A DNA stretch of 64,000 bases from Burkholderiales bacterium (lineage in GTDB: Bacteria > Pseudomonadota > Gammaproteobacteria > Burkholderiales > Burkholderiaceae_F), in contig CP070661.1 of assembly GCA_020355165.1 (NCBI GenBank), positions 2,524,724 through 2,588,723 on the forward strand, read 5' to 3'. Below are positions 40,470 through 52,257 of this stretch, in pieces; positions within the stretch are counted from its first letter, which is position 1; every line of letters begins with the position of its first letter. Both the position numbers and the translations under genes were made by a program. The notes under the pieces are model-generated. The model had not been told where the DNA came from. It was given only the letters and a program-made list of their open reading frames with translations, and searched no databases.

Positions 40470-40667
40470 GTTGTTGATTTTTATATATCTTTCTAGGTGC
40501 CTACAAAAAAGGCAAGATGGCAAAGCCTAATGAGGACGCGGGTCTTACGCCGACCGCCAAGGGTTGTTCACAATCTTTTCCACAGACGATGTGTACAGGC
40601 CGGGCCCGGCGGGCAAGCCACTACACTGCCGCCTGTCCGAGACCCTCGCCTCCAGTTCCGACGTCAC
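40470..40667. promoter_or_regulatory. AT-rich spacer xseA-exbB with DnaA-box-like sites
   Basis: The gap between xseA and exbB holds a rare AT-rich run (GTTGATTTTTATATATCTTT, about 40473-40492), likely with promoters for one or both genes. About 75 bp on are TTGTTCACA (40564-40572) and TTTTCCACA (40576-40584), each one mismatch from the DnaA-box consensus TTATNCACA and in the same orientation. They could be a DnaA-regulated site. No gene was recognised here. Confidence 0.4.
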
Positions 40668-41285
40668 GTGTTCGCGATCGTACAAGCCATCGGCTGGCCG
40701 ATCTGGCCGCTGATCATCGCCTCCATCGTCGCCCTGGCGCTGATCATCGAGCGCGGCGTCGCCCTGCGGCGCGACAGGATCCTGCCCGCGGCCCTGCTGA
40801 AGGACGTGCTGGCACTGCATTCCCGCCGGCAGATCACGCCGGAGGTGGTCGTCAGGCTGGAGGCGAACTCGCCGCTGGGACGAGTGCTCGCCGCGGGCCT
40901 GCGCAACGTGCGCGCGCCGCGGGCGATTGCCGGCGCGGCGGTGGCGAACGCCGGCGGCCACGTGGCGCACGACCTGTCGCGCTACCTGTCGCTGCTGGGC
41001 TCGATCGGCTCGATCGCCCCCTTGCTTGGCCTGCTCGGCACCGTGATCGGCATGATCGAGATCTTCGCCTCCCAGCAGGCCGGCTCGAACCCGCAGCAAT
41101 TGGCGCACGGCATCTCGATCGCGCTTTACTGCACCGCCTTCGGCATCATCGTCGCCGTGCCGGCGGTGATGTTCTACCGCCACTACAAGTCGCGCATCGA
41201 GGAATACCTGGTGGCGATGGAGGACCAGGCGCAGCAGCTGCTCGAAGTGCTGTTCGCCGACCGCTACGACGCCGCACCGAAATGA
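40668..41285 (+). CDS. exbB: MotA/TolQ/ExbB proton channel family protein
   Basis: A 205-residue inner-membrane protein. GTG 40668 gives FAIVQAIGWPIWPLIIASIV as the first span; a longer frame upstream runs into the AT-rich spacer and is not conserved. The conserved TolQ/ExbB block is LLGSIGSIAPLLGLLGTVIGMIEIF, with a third span GISIALYCTAFGIIVAVPAV. With ExbD it forms a proton-driven motor that powers TonB or a related system. The gene overlaps exbD by 4 bp and precedes lpxK, an arrangement conserved in betaproteobacteria. tonB is not in the window. TolQ is possible but the context favours ExbB. Confidence 0.92.
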   Translation: MFAIVQAIGWPIWPLIIASIVALALIIERGVALRRDRILPAALLKDVLALHSRRQITPEVVVRLEANSPLGRVLAAGLRNVRAPRAIAGAAVANAGGHVAHDLSRYLSLLGSIGSIAPLLGLLGTVIGMIEIFASQQAGSNPQQLAHGISIALYCTAFGIIVAVPAVMFYRHYKSRIEEYLVAMEDQAQQLLEVLFADRYDAAPK

Positions 41286-41707
41286 GATTCCGTCGCCCGC
41301 TCGACGAGGAACCGGAGCTGAACCTGGTTCCCCTGATCGACGTGATGCTGATCGTGCTGATCTTCCTCGCGGTCACCACCACCTATTCGCGCTACAGCGA
41401 GCTGCGGCTGCAGTTGCCCGGTGCGCAGGCCAGCCCGGTCGACACACGGGTCAACGAGATCGTGGTCGGCGTCAGCGCCGATGGCCGCTTCGCTTTCGAC
41501 CAGACCGTGCTGGCGGATACCGAGCCCGAGGCGGTGGCGCAGGTCCTGACGCGGGCGTCGCAGGGCCTAGCCGAGCCGATGGTGGTCATCCACGCCGATG
41601 CACAGGCGCCGCACCAGGCGGTCGTCAACGTGATGGAAGCGGCCCGCCGGGCCAATCTCTCGCGGATCAGCTTCATCACCGAGCGAACGACCCCGGCCGC
41701 CAGGTGA
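41282..41707 (+). CDS. exbD: ExbD/TolR family biopolymer transport protein
   Basis: A 141-residue protein with one N-terminal membrane span (LNLVPLIDVMLIVLIFLAVT) that carries the conserved Asp of ExbD/TolR (PLIDVMLV-like), needed for proton use. The rest is a periplasmic domain with VVIHADAQAPHQAVVNVMEA. ATG 41282 overlaps the exbB stop (ATGA). It forms the motor complex with ExbB. It is followed by lpxK after 16 bp, so the four to five genes here are likely one operon. Confidence 0.94.
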   Translation: MRFRRPLDEEPELNLVPLIDVMLIVLIFLAVTTTYSRYSELRLQLPGAQASPVDTRVNEIVVGVSADGRFAFDQTVLADTEPEAVAQVLTRASQGLAEPMVVIHADAQAPHQAVVNVMEAARRANLSRISFITERTTPAAR

Positions 41708-41723
41708 GGCATTGCCGGCGGCG

Positions 41724-42803
41724 ATGAGCACGCGAGCACGCCTCGAGTCCGCGCTGACCCGGGCCTGGACCAGCCGCGGCCCATTGGCCTGTGCCCTGCT
41801 GCCCCTGTCGTGGCTGTACGCCGCCGGCCATGCCGTCCATGGCGCCCTGTACCGCAGCGGCCTGCTCAAGTCGTGGCGACTTGGCCTGCCGGTCGTCGTC
41901 GTCGGCAACCTGTACGCCGGCGGAACCGGCAAGACCCCGCTGGTGATCGAACTGGTGCGTGAACTGAAGGCACGCGGCTGGCGACCGGGCGTGATCTCGC
42001 GCGGCTATGGCCGCCGCGGCAGCGAGGTCCTGCCGGTCGAAGCCGGCGCCACCGCCGGCGAAGTCGGCGACGAGCCGCTGCTGATCGCGCAGGTCGCCGC
42101 CGTCCCGGTCGTGGTCGGCGCCGACCGGGTCGCCGCCGCGCGCGTGCTGCACTCGCTGCATCCGAAGTGCGACGTGATCGTCTGCGACGACGGCCTGCAG
42201 CATCCGCGCCTGGGGCGCGATGTCGAGATCGCGGTGCTGCACTTCCGCGGCGTCGGCAACGGCTGGCTGCTGCCCGCGGGGCCGCTGCGCGACCACCTGG
42301 ATCGGCTCAAGCGCGTCGATGCGGTGGTGCTCAACGGCGAGGTGCCGCCCCTGCGCATCCACGGCCAGGTGTTCGCCATGGGCACCGAGCTGGGCGAGGT
42401 CTACTCGGTCGCCAACCCGACGCGGCGTGCGCCGCTGTCCGCGCTGGTCGAGGAGCAGCGAAGCAAGGGCACGCGCGTCGTGGCTGCGGCCGGCATCGCC
42501 GCGCCGGCGAGGTTCTTCGCCATGCTGCGCGCCGCCGGACTGACGATCGAGGAGATACCGCTGCCGGATCACCATGACTACGCCGACAATCCGTTTCACG
42601 GCCGCGAATACGAGGTGTCGCTGGTCACCGAGAAGGACGCCGTAAAATGCCGCGCCAGCGCCGCCTTGAAGACCGACGGCCGCCTGTGCGCGGTCACCCT
42701 GCGCACCCGCATCGAGCCGGCGCTGGTGGACCTGATCGAAGCCAAGATCGAACACAAGCCGCAAACCGACGAGCGCGCCGCCGATGGACCATCGCCTGCT
42801 TGA
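41724..42803 (+). CDS. lpxK: Tetraacyldisaccharide 4'-kinase
   Basis: Inner-membrane kinase that phosphorylates the lipid A precursor at the 4' position. The 359-residue protein has an N-terminal hydrophobic helix, Walker [26 protein letters not shown], the [15 protein letters not shown] motif with the catalytic Asp pair, and LLPAGPLRD. The C-terminal part contains [15 protein letters not shown] 41724 was preferred to TTG 41712. Its last 20 bp overlap the Trm112-like gene. The exbBD-lpxK order is typical of betaproteobacteria. Confidence 0.96.
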   Translation: MSTRARLESALTRAWTSRGPLACALLPLSWLYAAGHAVHGALYRSGLLKSWRLGLPVVVVGNLYAGGTGKTPLVIELVRELKARGWRPGVISRGYGRRGSEVLPVEAGATAGEVGDEPLLIAQVAAVPVVVGADRVAAARVLHSLHPKCDVIVCDDGLQHPRLGRDVEIAVLHFRGVGNGWLLPAGPLRDHLDRLKRVDAVVLNGEVPPLRIHGQVFAMGTELGEVYSVANPTRRAPLSALVEEQRSKGTRVVAAAGIAAPARFFAMLRAAGLTIEEIPLPDHHDYADNPFHGREYEVSLVTEKDAVKCRASAALKTDGRLCAVTLRTRIEPALVDLIEAKIEHKPQTDERAADGPSPA

Positions 42804-42975
42804 GATCCTGGTCTGCCCGGTCACCAAGGGCCGGCTGGAGTACGACCGCGAGCGCCAGGAACTGATCTCGCGCGCGGCCGGACTCGCCTACCCGATCCGC
42901 GACGGCATCGCCGTGCTGCTTGAGAGCGAGGCGCGCCGGCTCGACGAACCGCCCGCCGCCGCCGGCAACGGCTGA
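42784..42975 (+). CDS. ycaR: Trm112-family/YcaR-like protein
   Basis: A 63-residue protein of the Trm112/YcaR family. It starts [20 protein letters not shown], and the conserved end is [18 protein letters not shown]. Only one cysteine of the zinc pair (CPVTKG) is kept, common in proteobacterial members. Trm112 activates methyltransferases in eukaryotes; the bacterial role is not known. It overlaps lpxK by 20 bp and lies 9 bp before kdsB, the usual position in lipid A/KDO operons. Confidence 0.93.
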   Translation: MDHRLLEILVCPVTKGRLEYDRERQELISRAAGLAYPIRDGIAVLLESEARRLDEPPAAAGNG

Positions 42976-42984
42976 TCCCCTCGC

Positions 42985-43749
42985 ATGGGGGGCTTCGTCG
43001 TCCTCGTACCCGCGCGGCTCGCCTCGACCCGGCTGCCGCGCAAGCCCCTCGCCGATCTCGCCGGCGAACCGATGGTGGTCCGCGTGGCCCGTCGCGCAGC
43101 GGCCAGCGGCGCCTCGCGGGTGGTGGTGGCCACCGACAGCGACGAAGTGGTGGCTGCCTGCCGGCACTTCGACGTTGCCGCCGTGCTGACCCGCGCCGAC
43201 CATCCGACCGGCACCGACCGGCTCGCCGAAGCGGCCGACGCGCTGCAGCTGGCGGACGAGACCATCGTCGTCAACGTGCAGGGCGACGAGCCCCTGCTGC
43301 CGCCGACGGTGGTCGCGCGCGTCGCCGAGCTGCTGCAGCAGCGGCAGGACTGCTCGCTGGCCACCGCGGCGCACCCGCTGGCCGACGCCGCGGAGTTCTT
43401 CGATCCGAACGTGGTCAAGGTGGTCACCGACGCCGGCGGCCGCGCACTGCTGTTCTCGCGCGCACCGATCCCGTGGGCTCGGGACGCCTTCGCGCGCGAC
43501 CGCGACCGTCTGCCCGACGGGCTGCCGGCGTGGCGGCACGTCGGCCTGTACGCGTACCGCACCGGCTTCCTGCGCCGCTTCCCCGCCCTGCCGCGGGCGC
43601 CGATCGAGCAGCAGGAGAACCTCGAGCAGCTGCGCGCGCTGTGGCACGGCTTCGCCATCGCCGTGCTGCCGCTGGCGGAGAGACTGCCGCCCGGCGTCGA
43701 CACGCCGGAGGACCTCGAGAAGGTGCGCGCGCTGCTGGCCGGCCGCTAG
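42985..43749 (+). CDS. kdsB: 3-deoxy-manno-octulosonate cytidylyltransferase
   Basis: Activates KDO as CMP-KDO for lipopolysaccharide core synthesis. The 254-residue protein has the nucleotide-binding start [42 protein letters not shown] and [11 protein letters not shown] at the end, with RHVGLYAYR and [12 protein letters not shown] in the sugar-binding half. ATG 42985 directly gives [14 protein letters not shown]. It follows the Trm112-like gene by 9 bp. After a 34-bp gap comes an unrelated substrate-binding protein, where the conserved gene order is broken before adk. Confidence 0.97.
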   Translation: MGGFVVLVPARLASTRLPRKPLADLAGEPMVVRVARRAAASGASRVVVATDSDEVVAACRHFDVAAVLTRADHPTGTDRLAEAADALQLADETIVVNVQGDEPLLPPTVVARVAELLQQRQDCSLATAAHPLADAAEFFDPNVVKVVTDAGGRALLFSRAPIPWARDAFARDRDRLPDGLPAWRHVGLYAYRTGFLRRFPALPRAPIEQQENLEQLRALWHGFAIAVLPLAERLPPGVDTPEDLEKVRALLAGR

Positions 43750-43783
43750 ACTCGCCGCCGATCTCCCATTACAGGAGCGCTCG

Positions 43784-45364
43784 ATGAAGCAGCCGATCAT
43801 CGCGCTGGCGATTGCCGCCGCGCTGCTGGCCAGCCCGGTCGCCGGCAAGACGTTGCGCTGGGCCTCGCAGGGCGACCCGCAGACCGCCGACCCGTACTCG
43901 CAGAACGAAGGCCTGACCAACATGTTCTCGCAGTCGGTGCACGACATGCTGGTGATGCGCGACAACGCGCTGCGGCTGGTGCCGGGGCTGGCGGTGAGCT
44001 GGCAGCAGGTCAACGACACGACCTGGCGGTTCAACCTGCGCAAGGGAGTGAAGTTCCACGACGGCTCGCCGTTCACCGCCGACGACGTCGTCTTCTCCTA
44101 CGAGCGTGCCCAGCATCCGAACTCGCAGCTGCGCCAGTACTCGCTGCCGGTCGGCAAGCCGCGCAGGATCGACGATTACACGGTCGAGTTCGTGCAGGAC
44201 AGGCCGAACCCGATCACGCTCGAACACGCCACGGCCATCTACATCATGAGCAAGGCGTGGGCGACCAAGCACAGGGTCGAACGGCCGCTCGACTTCAAGG
44301 GCAAGGAAGAGACCTACGCCTCGCGCAACGCCAACGGCACCGGCGCGTGGATGCTCGTCTCGCGCGAGCCCGGGGTGAAGACGGTGCTGAGGCGCAACCC
44401 CGACTGGTGGGGCGCGAAGGAGGGGCGCGCGCCGGGCAATGTCGACGAGGTCGTCTACACCCAGGTCAGCGCCGACGCGACGCGAACCGCTGCGCTGCTG
44501 TCCGGGCAGATCGATTTCGTGCTCGACCCGCCGCCGCAGGACCTGGCGCGACTGGAAGCGAGCAAGGACGTCAAGGTCGTGCGCGGGCAGGAAAACCGGG
44601 TCGTCTTCTTCGGCTTCGACCAGCAGCGCGACGAACTGCTGTACTCGAACGTCAAGGGCCGGAACCCGTTCAAGGACCAGCGCGTGCGCCAGGCCGTCTA
44701 CCAGGCCATCGACGTCGAGGCGATCCGCTCGCGCACGATGCGCGGCTCGGCGCTGCCCACCGGCGGCATGACGCCGTCGACGCTGCCCTCCTCGCCGGAA
44801 ATCGAGCAGCGGCTGCCCTACGACCAGGCAAAGGCGCGGCAGCTGCTCGCCGCCGCCGGCTACCCGAACGGCTTCGAGGTCACGCTCGACTGCCCGAACA
44901 ACCGCTACGTCAACGACGAGGAGATCTGCATCGCCGTGGCGGCGATGCTCACCCGCGTCGGCATCCAGACCAAGGTGACGACGCTGCCGCGCGCCACCTA
45001 CTTCCCGAAGCTGGAGAAGCACGACACCAGCTTCTTCATGCTCGGCTGGGGCGGCGCAGTCACCGACGCGCAGACGACGCTGTCGCCGGTGCTGCGCTCG
45101 TTCGACGAGAAGACCGGCAACGGCAGCTTCAACTACGGGCGCTACGTCAACCCCAGGCTCGATGCGCTGATCGACGCCGCCGCCGTGGAAATGAACCCGG
45201 AGAAGCGCCGGCAGCTCGTCTGGGACGCGCTGAAGGAGCACAACGCGCAGTTCCACCACGTGCCGCTGCACCGGCAGATGATCCCGTGGGCCATGCGCAG
45301 CGGCGTCACGGTGGTGCACCGGGCGGACAACGTGCTGAACATGGAGTCGGTCAGGGTCGACTGA
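43784..45364 (+). CDS. ABC transporter substrate-binding protein, family 5 (peptide type)
   Basis: A 526-residue exported solute-binding protein. It has a Sec signal (KQPIIALAIAAALLASPVAG) and the family 5 (DppA/OppA-like) features: LVPGLAVSWQQVNDTTWRFN, GVKFHDGSPFTADDVVFSYE, NPFKDQRVRQAVYQAID and a C-terminal part with VPLHRQMIPWAMRSGV. No lipobox cysteine is seen, so it should be a soluble periplasmic protein. The ligand could be a peptide, nickel, haem or similar. No permease or ATPase gene is nearby, so it is an orphan that must share a transporter. A good AGGAGCG site lies 7 bp before the ATG. Confidence 0.92.
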   Translation: MKQPIIALAIAAALLASPVAGKTLRWASQGDPQTADPYSQNEGLTNMFSQSVHDMLVMRDNALRLVPGLAVSWQQVNDTTWRFNLRKGVKFHDGSPFTADDVVFSYERAQHPNSQLRQYSLPVGKPRRIDDYTVEFVQDRPNPITLEHATAIYIMSKAWATKHRVERPLDFKGKEETYASRNANGTGAWMLVSREPGVKTVLRRNPDWWGAKEGRAPGNVDEVVYTQVSADATRTAALLSGQIDFVLDPPPQDLARLEASKDVKVVRGQENRVVFFGFDQQRDELLYSNVKGRNPFKDQRVRQAVYQAIDVEAIRSRTMRGSALPTGGMTPSTLPSSPEIEQRLPYDQAKARQLLAAAGYPNGFEVTLDCPNNRYVNDEEICIAVAAMLTRVGIQTKVTTLPRATYFPKLEKHDTSFFMLGWGGAVTDAQTTLSPVLRSFDEKTGNGSFNYGRYVNPRLDALIDAAAVEMNPEKRRQLVWDALKEHNAQFHHVPLHRQMIPWAMRSGVTVVHRADNVLNMESVRVD

Positions 45365-45392
45365 ATGGCGTTCGCCACGTCACGCCCGGGCC

Positions 45393-45414
45393 GGCGCTGC
45401 GGTGTCGCAGCGCC
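45393..45414 (+). terminator. Hairpin after the substrate-binding protein gene
   Basis: GGCGCTGCG and CGCAGCGCC form a 9-bp stem with a GTGT loop, 28 bp past the stop codon. There is no U-tract, so it may be a processing or stability element instead of a true terminator. Confidence 0.45.
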
Positions 45415-45531
45415 CATCAGGTCGGCACGCCGAACACCGGGCCGGTGCCGACCGCTTGATCCACGCCGCCAGCCTTTCGCCAGACCGCTGCCGAACTGCG
45501 CACGGCAGGCGGCCGAAACAGGAGAACCCCG

Positions 45532-46809
45532 ATGAGCCTCGCAAGGAGCACGCCACGCAACGCCTTCTATGCCCAGTCCGGCGGTGTGACCTCGGTGATC
45601 AACGCCAGCGCTGCCGGCGTGATCGAGACCGCCCGCCGGCACAGCAACCGGATCGGCAGGGTCTTCGCCGGACGCAACGGCATCCTCGGCGCGCTGCAGG
45701 AGGAACTGATCGACACCGGCCGTGAGTCGCCGGCAGCCATCGCCGCCCTGAAGCACACGCCGGGCGGCGCCTTCGGCTCCTGCCGCTACAAGCTCAAGAG
45801 CCTGGAGCAGGACCGCGCCCAGTACGAGCGGCTGATCGAGGTCTTCAAAGCGCACGACATCGGCTACTTCTTCTACAACGGCGGCGGCGACTCGGCCGAC
45901 ACCTGCCTGAAGGTCTCGCAGCTGTCGGCGACGCTGGGCTACCCGCTGCAGGCGATCCACGTGCCGAAGACGATCGACAACGACCTGCCGATCACCGACA
46001 ACTGCCCCGGCTTCGGCTCGGTGGCCAAGTATGTCGCGGTATCGACCCGCGAGGCGAGCATGGACGTGGCCTCGATGGCGTCGACCTCGACCAAGGTGTT
46101 CGTCCTCGAGGTCATGGGACGCCACGCCGGCTGGATCGCCGCGGCGGCGGCGCTGGCCGACACCCGGGCGCACCCGCTGCCGCTGGTGATCCTGTTCCCC
46201 GAGATCCCCCTCGACCAGGGCAAGTTCCTCGCCGCAGTGAAGGCCAAGGTCGAGGCGCACGGCTACTGCACGGTGGTCGTCTCCGAGGGCCTGCAGGCGG
46301 CCGACGGCAGCTTCGTCGCCGACCAGGGCCTGCGCGACGCCTTCGGCCATGCGCAGCTCGGCGGCGTCGCACCGGTCGTCGCCAACCTGGTCAAGAGCGA
46401 ACTGAAGCTGAAGATGCATTGGGCGGTGTCGGACTACCTGCAGCGCTCGGCGCGGCACATTGCCTCCAGGACCGACGTGCAGCAGGCCTATGCGGTCGGC
46501 AAGGCCGCGGTCGAACTGGCACTGAAGGGGGCCAACGCGGTGATGCCGGCGATCGTGCGCGCGTCGAACCGGCCGTACCGCTGGAAGATCGGCACAGCGC
46601 CGCTGGCCGAGGTGGCCAACAGGGAGCACAAGATGCCGCGCGAGTTCATCACCGACGACGGCTTCGGCGTGACCGCCAAGGGCCGCGCCTACCTGGCGCC
46701 GCTGATTCAGGGCGAGGACCACCCGCCGTACAAGGACGGCCTGCCGGCCTACGCGCTGCTGAAGAACGTCGCCGTCCGCAGGAAGCTGCCCGCCTGGTCG
46801 AAGGGCTGA
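45532..46809 (+). CDS. pfp: Pyrophosphate-dependent 6-phosphofructokinase
   Basis: A 425-residue phosphofructokinase that uses PPi in place of ATP and works in both directions. Signature residues are GGGDSADTC, with Asp120 where ATP enzymes have Gly, and PKTIDNDLP (145-153) with Lys where ATP enzymes have Gly. These changes are the known marks of PPi use. VFVLEVMGRHAGW and the fructose-phosphate motifs follow. It lies 112 bp before adk and close to the membrane pyrophosphatase, so PPi made in biosynthesis could be used either for glycolysis or for proton pumping. PPi-PFK is common in betaproteobacteria without a normal PfkA. Confidence 0.94.
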   Translation: MSLARSTPRNAFYAQSGGVTSVINASAAGVIETARRHSNRIGRVFAGRNGILGALQEELIDTGRESPAAIAALKHTPGGAFGSCRYKLKSLEQDRAQYERLIEVFKAHDIGYFFYNGGGDSADTCLKVSQLSATLGYPLQAIHVPKTIDNDLPITDNCPGFGSVAKYVAVSTREASMDVASMASTSTKVFVLEVMGRHAGWIAAAAALADTRAHPLPLVILFPEIPLDQGKFLAAVKAKVEAHGYCTVVVSEGLQAADGSFVADQGLRDAFGHAQLGGVAPVVANLVKSELKLKMHWAVSDYLQRSARHIASRTDVQQAYAVGKAAVELALKGANAVMPAIVRASNRPYRWKIGTAPLAEVANREHKMPREFITDDGFGVTAKGRAYLAPLIQGEDHPPYKDGLPAYALLKNVAVRRKLPAWSKG

Positions 46810-46837
46810 GCCGCTCGGCCGACACCTCCGAAGCGGT

Positions 46838-47575
<738 letters not shown>

Positions 47576-47622
47576 CCGCGTTTCACGTTTCACCCTTTTT
47601 GTTCCTCTGTTAGGAGATTGCA

Positions 47623-50061
<2,439 letters not shown>

Positions 50062-50073
50062 GCCGCGACGCAG

Positions 50074-50547
50074 ATGTTCGAAGAGGAGGACAGGGAGACC
50101 GGCTACGCCGTCTTCGTGGCGGTCACGCTGGCGATCGTCGTGTCGCTGTTCGTGATCGCCGTGGCCATCGGCAGCGTCGTCGGCGAGGCGGGCCCGAAGG
50201 CCGCCGCGCCGAAGGCGTCGGCACCGAGCGTGCTGCGCGTGTTGGCCAAGGTCTACTTCGAGGTCGGCAAGGCCGACCTGCCTGAAGATGCGCCGATGCT
50301 GTTGCGGCCGGCCATCCGCGCTGCCCGTGCGCTGCAGAGCTCGAGGCTGGTCGTCTCCGGCTACCACGATGCCGGCGGCGACGCGGCGGCAGACGCCGAG
50401 CTGGCGCGGCGCCGGGCCTTCGCCGTGCGCGAGATGCTGATCGCCGCCGGCATCGGCGAGGACAGGATCGAGCTGGCCAGGCCGGTGGTCACCGTGGGCG
50501 CGGCCGATGCACAACGGGCGCCGCGCGTCGAGGTGACGCTGCGCTGA
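50074..50547 (+). CDS. Single-pass OmpA-like domain protein
   Basis: A 157-residue protein with one N-terminal span (YAVFVAVTLAIVVSLFVIAVA) and a periplasmic OmpA-like domain: VYFEVGKADLPEDAPM, SGYHDAGGDAAADAELARRR with Asp and Arg in the peptidoglycan positions, and VEVTLR at the end. Its domain resembles the fused domain of the preceding HppA (FESGSDEIS to [18 protein letters not shown] to SGYHDAGGD, VDIVLR to VEVTLR), pointing to a duplication. It starts 12 bp after hppA and is surely co-transcribed. It may interact with the pump or its cell-wall contact. No function is known. Confidence 0.88.
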   Translation: MFEEEDRETGYAVFVAVTLAIVVSLFVIAVAIGSVVGEAGPKAAAPKASAPSVLRVLAKVYFEVGKADLPEDAPMLLRPAIRAARALQSSRLVVSGYHDAGGDAAADAELARRRAFAVREMLIAAGIGEDRIELARPVVTVGAADAQRAPRVEVTLR

Positions 50548-50613
50548 GCGCCGTCGCGGGCTCCGTTCGGCCGCTGCAGCGACGCTGCGCCGCCCTTTCC
50601 TGGCGAACCCCTG

Positions 50614-51135
50614 ATGCAACTGCGCGCAGCGACGTCGGCGGACATCGCCGCCATCCAGGCGATCTACGCGCACCATGTGCTGCACGGGCTGGCCAGCTTC
50701 GAGATCGAGCCGCCGTCGGCGGCCGAGATGCACCGCCGCTTCGAGTCGCTCACCGGCGACGGCTACCCGTACCTGGTCGCCACCGTCGACGGCAGCATCG
50801 TCGGCTACGCCTACGCCGGCGCCTACCGCAGCCGGCCCGCCTACCGCTACACAGTCGAGGACTCGGTGTATGTAGCCCCGGCCGCGACCGGCCGCGGCAC
50901 AGGCCGGCAGCTGCTTTCGCGGCTCATCGACGAGTGCGAGCGCCGCGGCTACCGGCAGATGCTGGCCGTAATCGGCGACTCGGCCAATGCCGCCTCGATC
51001 GAGCTGCACCGCGGCTGCGGGTTCACCGTCAGCGGCACCCTGCGGTCGGTGGGCCTGAAATTCGGCCGCTGGATCGACTCGGTGATCATGCAGCGCAGCC
51101 TCGGCGAGTCAGATCGCACGGTGCCGCGCGCCTGA
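50614..51135 (+). CDS. GNAT N-acetyltransferase, phosphinothricin acetyltransferase-like
   Basis: A 173-residue GNAT enzyme close to the Pat/Bar/YncA group. It has LRAATSADIAAIQAIYAHHV, YTVEDSVYVAPAATGRGTGR with the acetyl-CoA loop (GRGTGRQLL) and SIELHRGCGFTVSGTLRSVG, then KFGRWIDSVIMQR, the group signature. Members acetylate amino groups of small molecules such as methionine derivatives or phosphinothricin. The natural substrate here is unknown. It lies 66 bp after the OmpA-like gene, rightward, and is convergent with the DHDPS-family gene. Confidence 0.9.
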   Translation: MQLRAATSADIAAIQAIYAHHVLHGLASFEIEPPSAAEMHRRFESLTGDGYPYLVATVDGSIVGYAYAGAYRSRPAYRYTVEDSVYVAPAATGRGTGRQLLSRLIDECERRGYRQMLAVIGDSANAASIELHRGCGFTVSGTLRSVGLKFGRWIDSVIMQRSLGESDRTVPRA

Positions 51136-51205
51136 CGGCTCCCCGCAGTTCCATCCGCAGGCACCGGACTGTCCGCGGCGGCCAGCGTGGCGCCGTGCAA
51201 GCAAG

Positions 51206-52108
51206 TCAGGTGCCGGCCAGCGGCAGCGCGCCGATCGCGACGAGCGCCCGGCGGACGTCCTCGACCCCCTCGGCCGGCAGCGGCGACTGCGGCGGCAGCG
51301 GCGCGCCGACCGCGTAGCCCTGCAGTTCGAGTCCGCCCTTGATGCAGGCGGCGAGGTTGTACTTGGCGAAGGCCTGGTTCAGCGCCCACAGCGGACCCTG
51401 CCGCTGCATCGCTGCCGCCCACTCGCCGCGCCGGCACAGCTCGTAGAGCTCGACGCTGGCGCGCGGCGCCACGCAGGCCGGCCCCGCCATCCAGCCGACG
51501 CCACCGATCAGCATCACGCAGGCCGGGACGTGCGACGAGGCGGCGAAGACCTGCATCCGGCCTTCGACACGATTGACGATCGACAGCAGGCGGCCGGTGT
51601 TGACCGACGCATCCTTGATGTAGCGGATGTTCGGCACGCGACTCAGCCGCTCGATCACCGGCAGGCTGAGGTCCGAACGCTGGAAGCTCGGGTTGGTGTA
51701 CAGCACCACCGGCAGCGACACCGCCTCGCCGATCGCCCGGAAGTACGAGAACACGCCGTCGTCGGCGAGCGGGAAGTAGGCCTCGAGGATGGCGAGAACG
51801 CCGTCGGCCCCGAGCCGCTGCCACTCGCGCGCCTGATCGACGGCGTCGGCGGTCGTGGTCGAGGCCACGCCGGCAACGACCGGCACACGGCCGGCGGCCG
51901 CCTCGATGACCACCTCGACCACCCGTCGGCGCTGGTCGCGGCTCAGGTAGGCGAACTCGCCGGTCGATCCGAGCGGCGTCAACCCGTGCACGCCGGCGCC
52001 GATCAGGTCCTCGCACAGACGGCCGAGGACTTCGTCCTTGACCCTGCCGCCCTCGTCGATCGGCGAGACGAGGTACGGAAAGACCCCGTGAAACGGCGCA
52101 TCCTTCAT
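51206..52108 (-). CDS. DHDPS/NAL family class I aldolase or dehydratase
   Basis: A 300-residue TIM-barrel lyase of the dihydrodipicolinate synthase/N-acetylneuraminate lyase family. The Schiff-base Lys is Lys165 (IRYIKDAS), the Tyr is Tyr137 (VVLYTNP), and the GSTGEF loop is at residues 47-52. Strand motifs such as [16 protein letters not shown] are present. The DapA motif around the allosteric and substrate Arg is not clear, so true DapA is not supported; many members act on sugar acids or hydroxy-ketoacids. The gene is leftward and isolated, 149 bp from the RND pump gene behind it. Confidence 0.88.
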   Translation of the reverse strand: MKDAPFHGVFPYLVSPIDEGGRVKDEVLGRLCEDLIGAGVHGLTPLGSTGEFAYLSRDQRRRVVEVVIEAAAGRVPVVAGVASTTTADAVDQAREWQRLGADGVLAILEAYFPLADDGVFSYFRAIGEAVSLPVVLYTNPSFQRSDLSLPVIERLSRVPNIRYIKDASVNTGRLLSIVNRVEGRMQVFAASSHVPACVMLIGGVGWMAGPACVAPRASVELYELCRRGEWAAAMQRQGPLWALNQAFAKYNLAACIKGGLELQGYAVGAPLPPQSPLPAEGVEDVRRALVAIGALPLAGT

Positions 52109-52257
52109 CGGATCCCAGCGAGCAGTGACGCGCGCAGCCGGCGCGCGGCAGCCATCGAGCCGGCAGCAGGACCGGCGCGAAGCGTGCGCCGGCGCCCCTC
52201 GGCTGCTGCCGTCAAGACTAAACGACTTGGCGCCGCAACGCCGGCGCTGCGGTGCCC

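Noticed and set aside
40470-40667. A replication origin at the AT-rich patch
   Set aside because: Only two imperfect DnaA boxes are present, with no dnaA, dnaN, rpmH or parAB nearby, so an origin is not supported.
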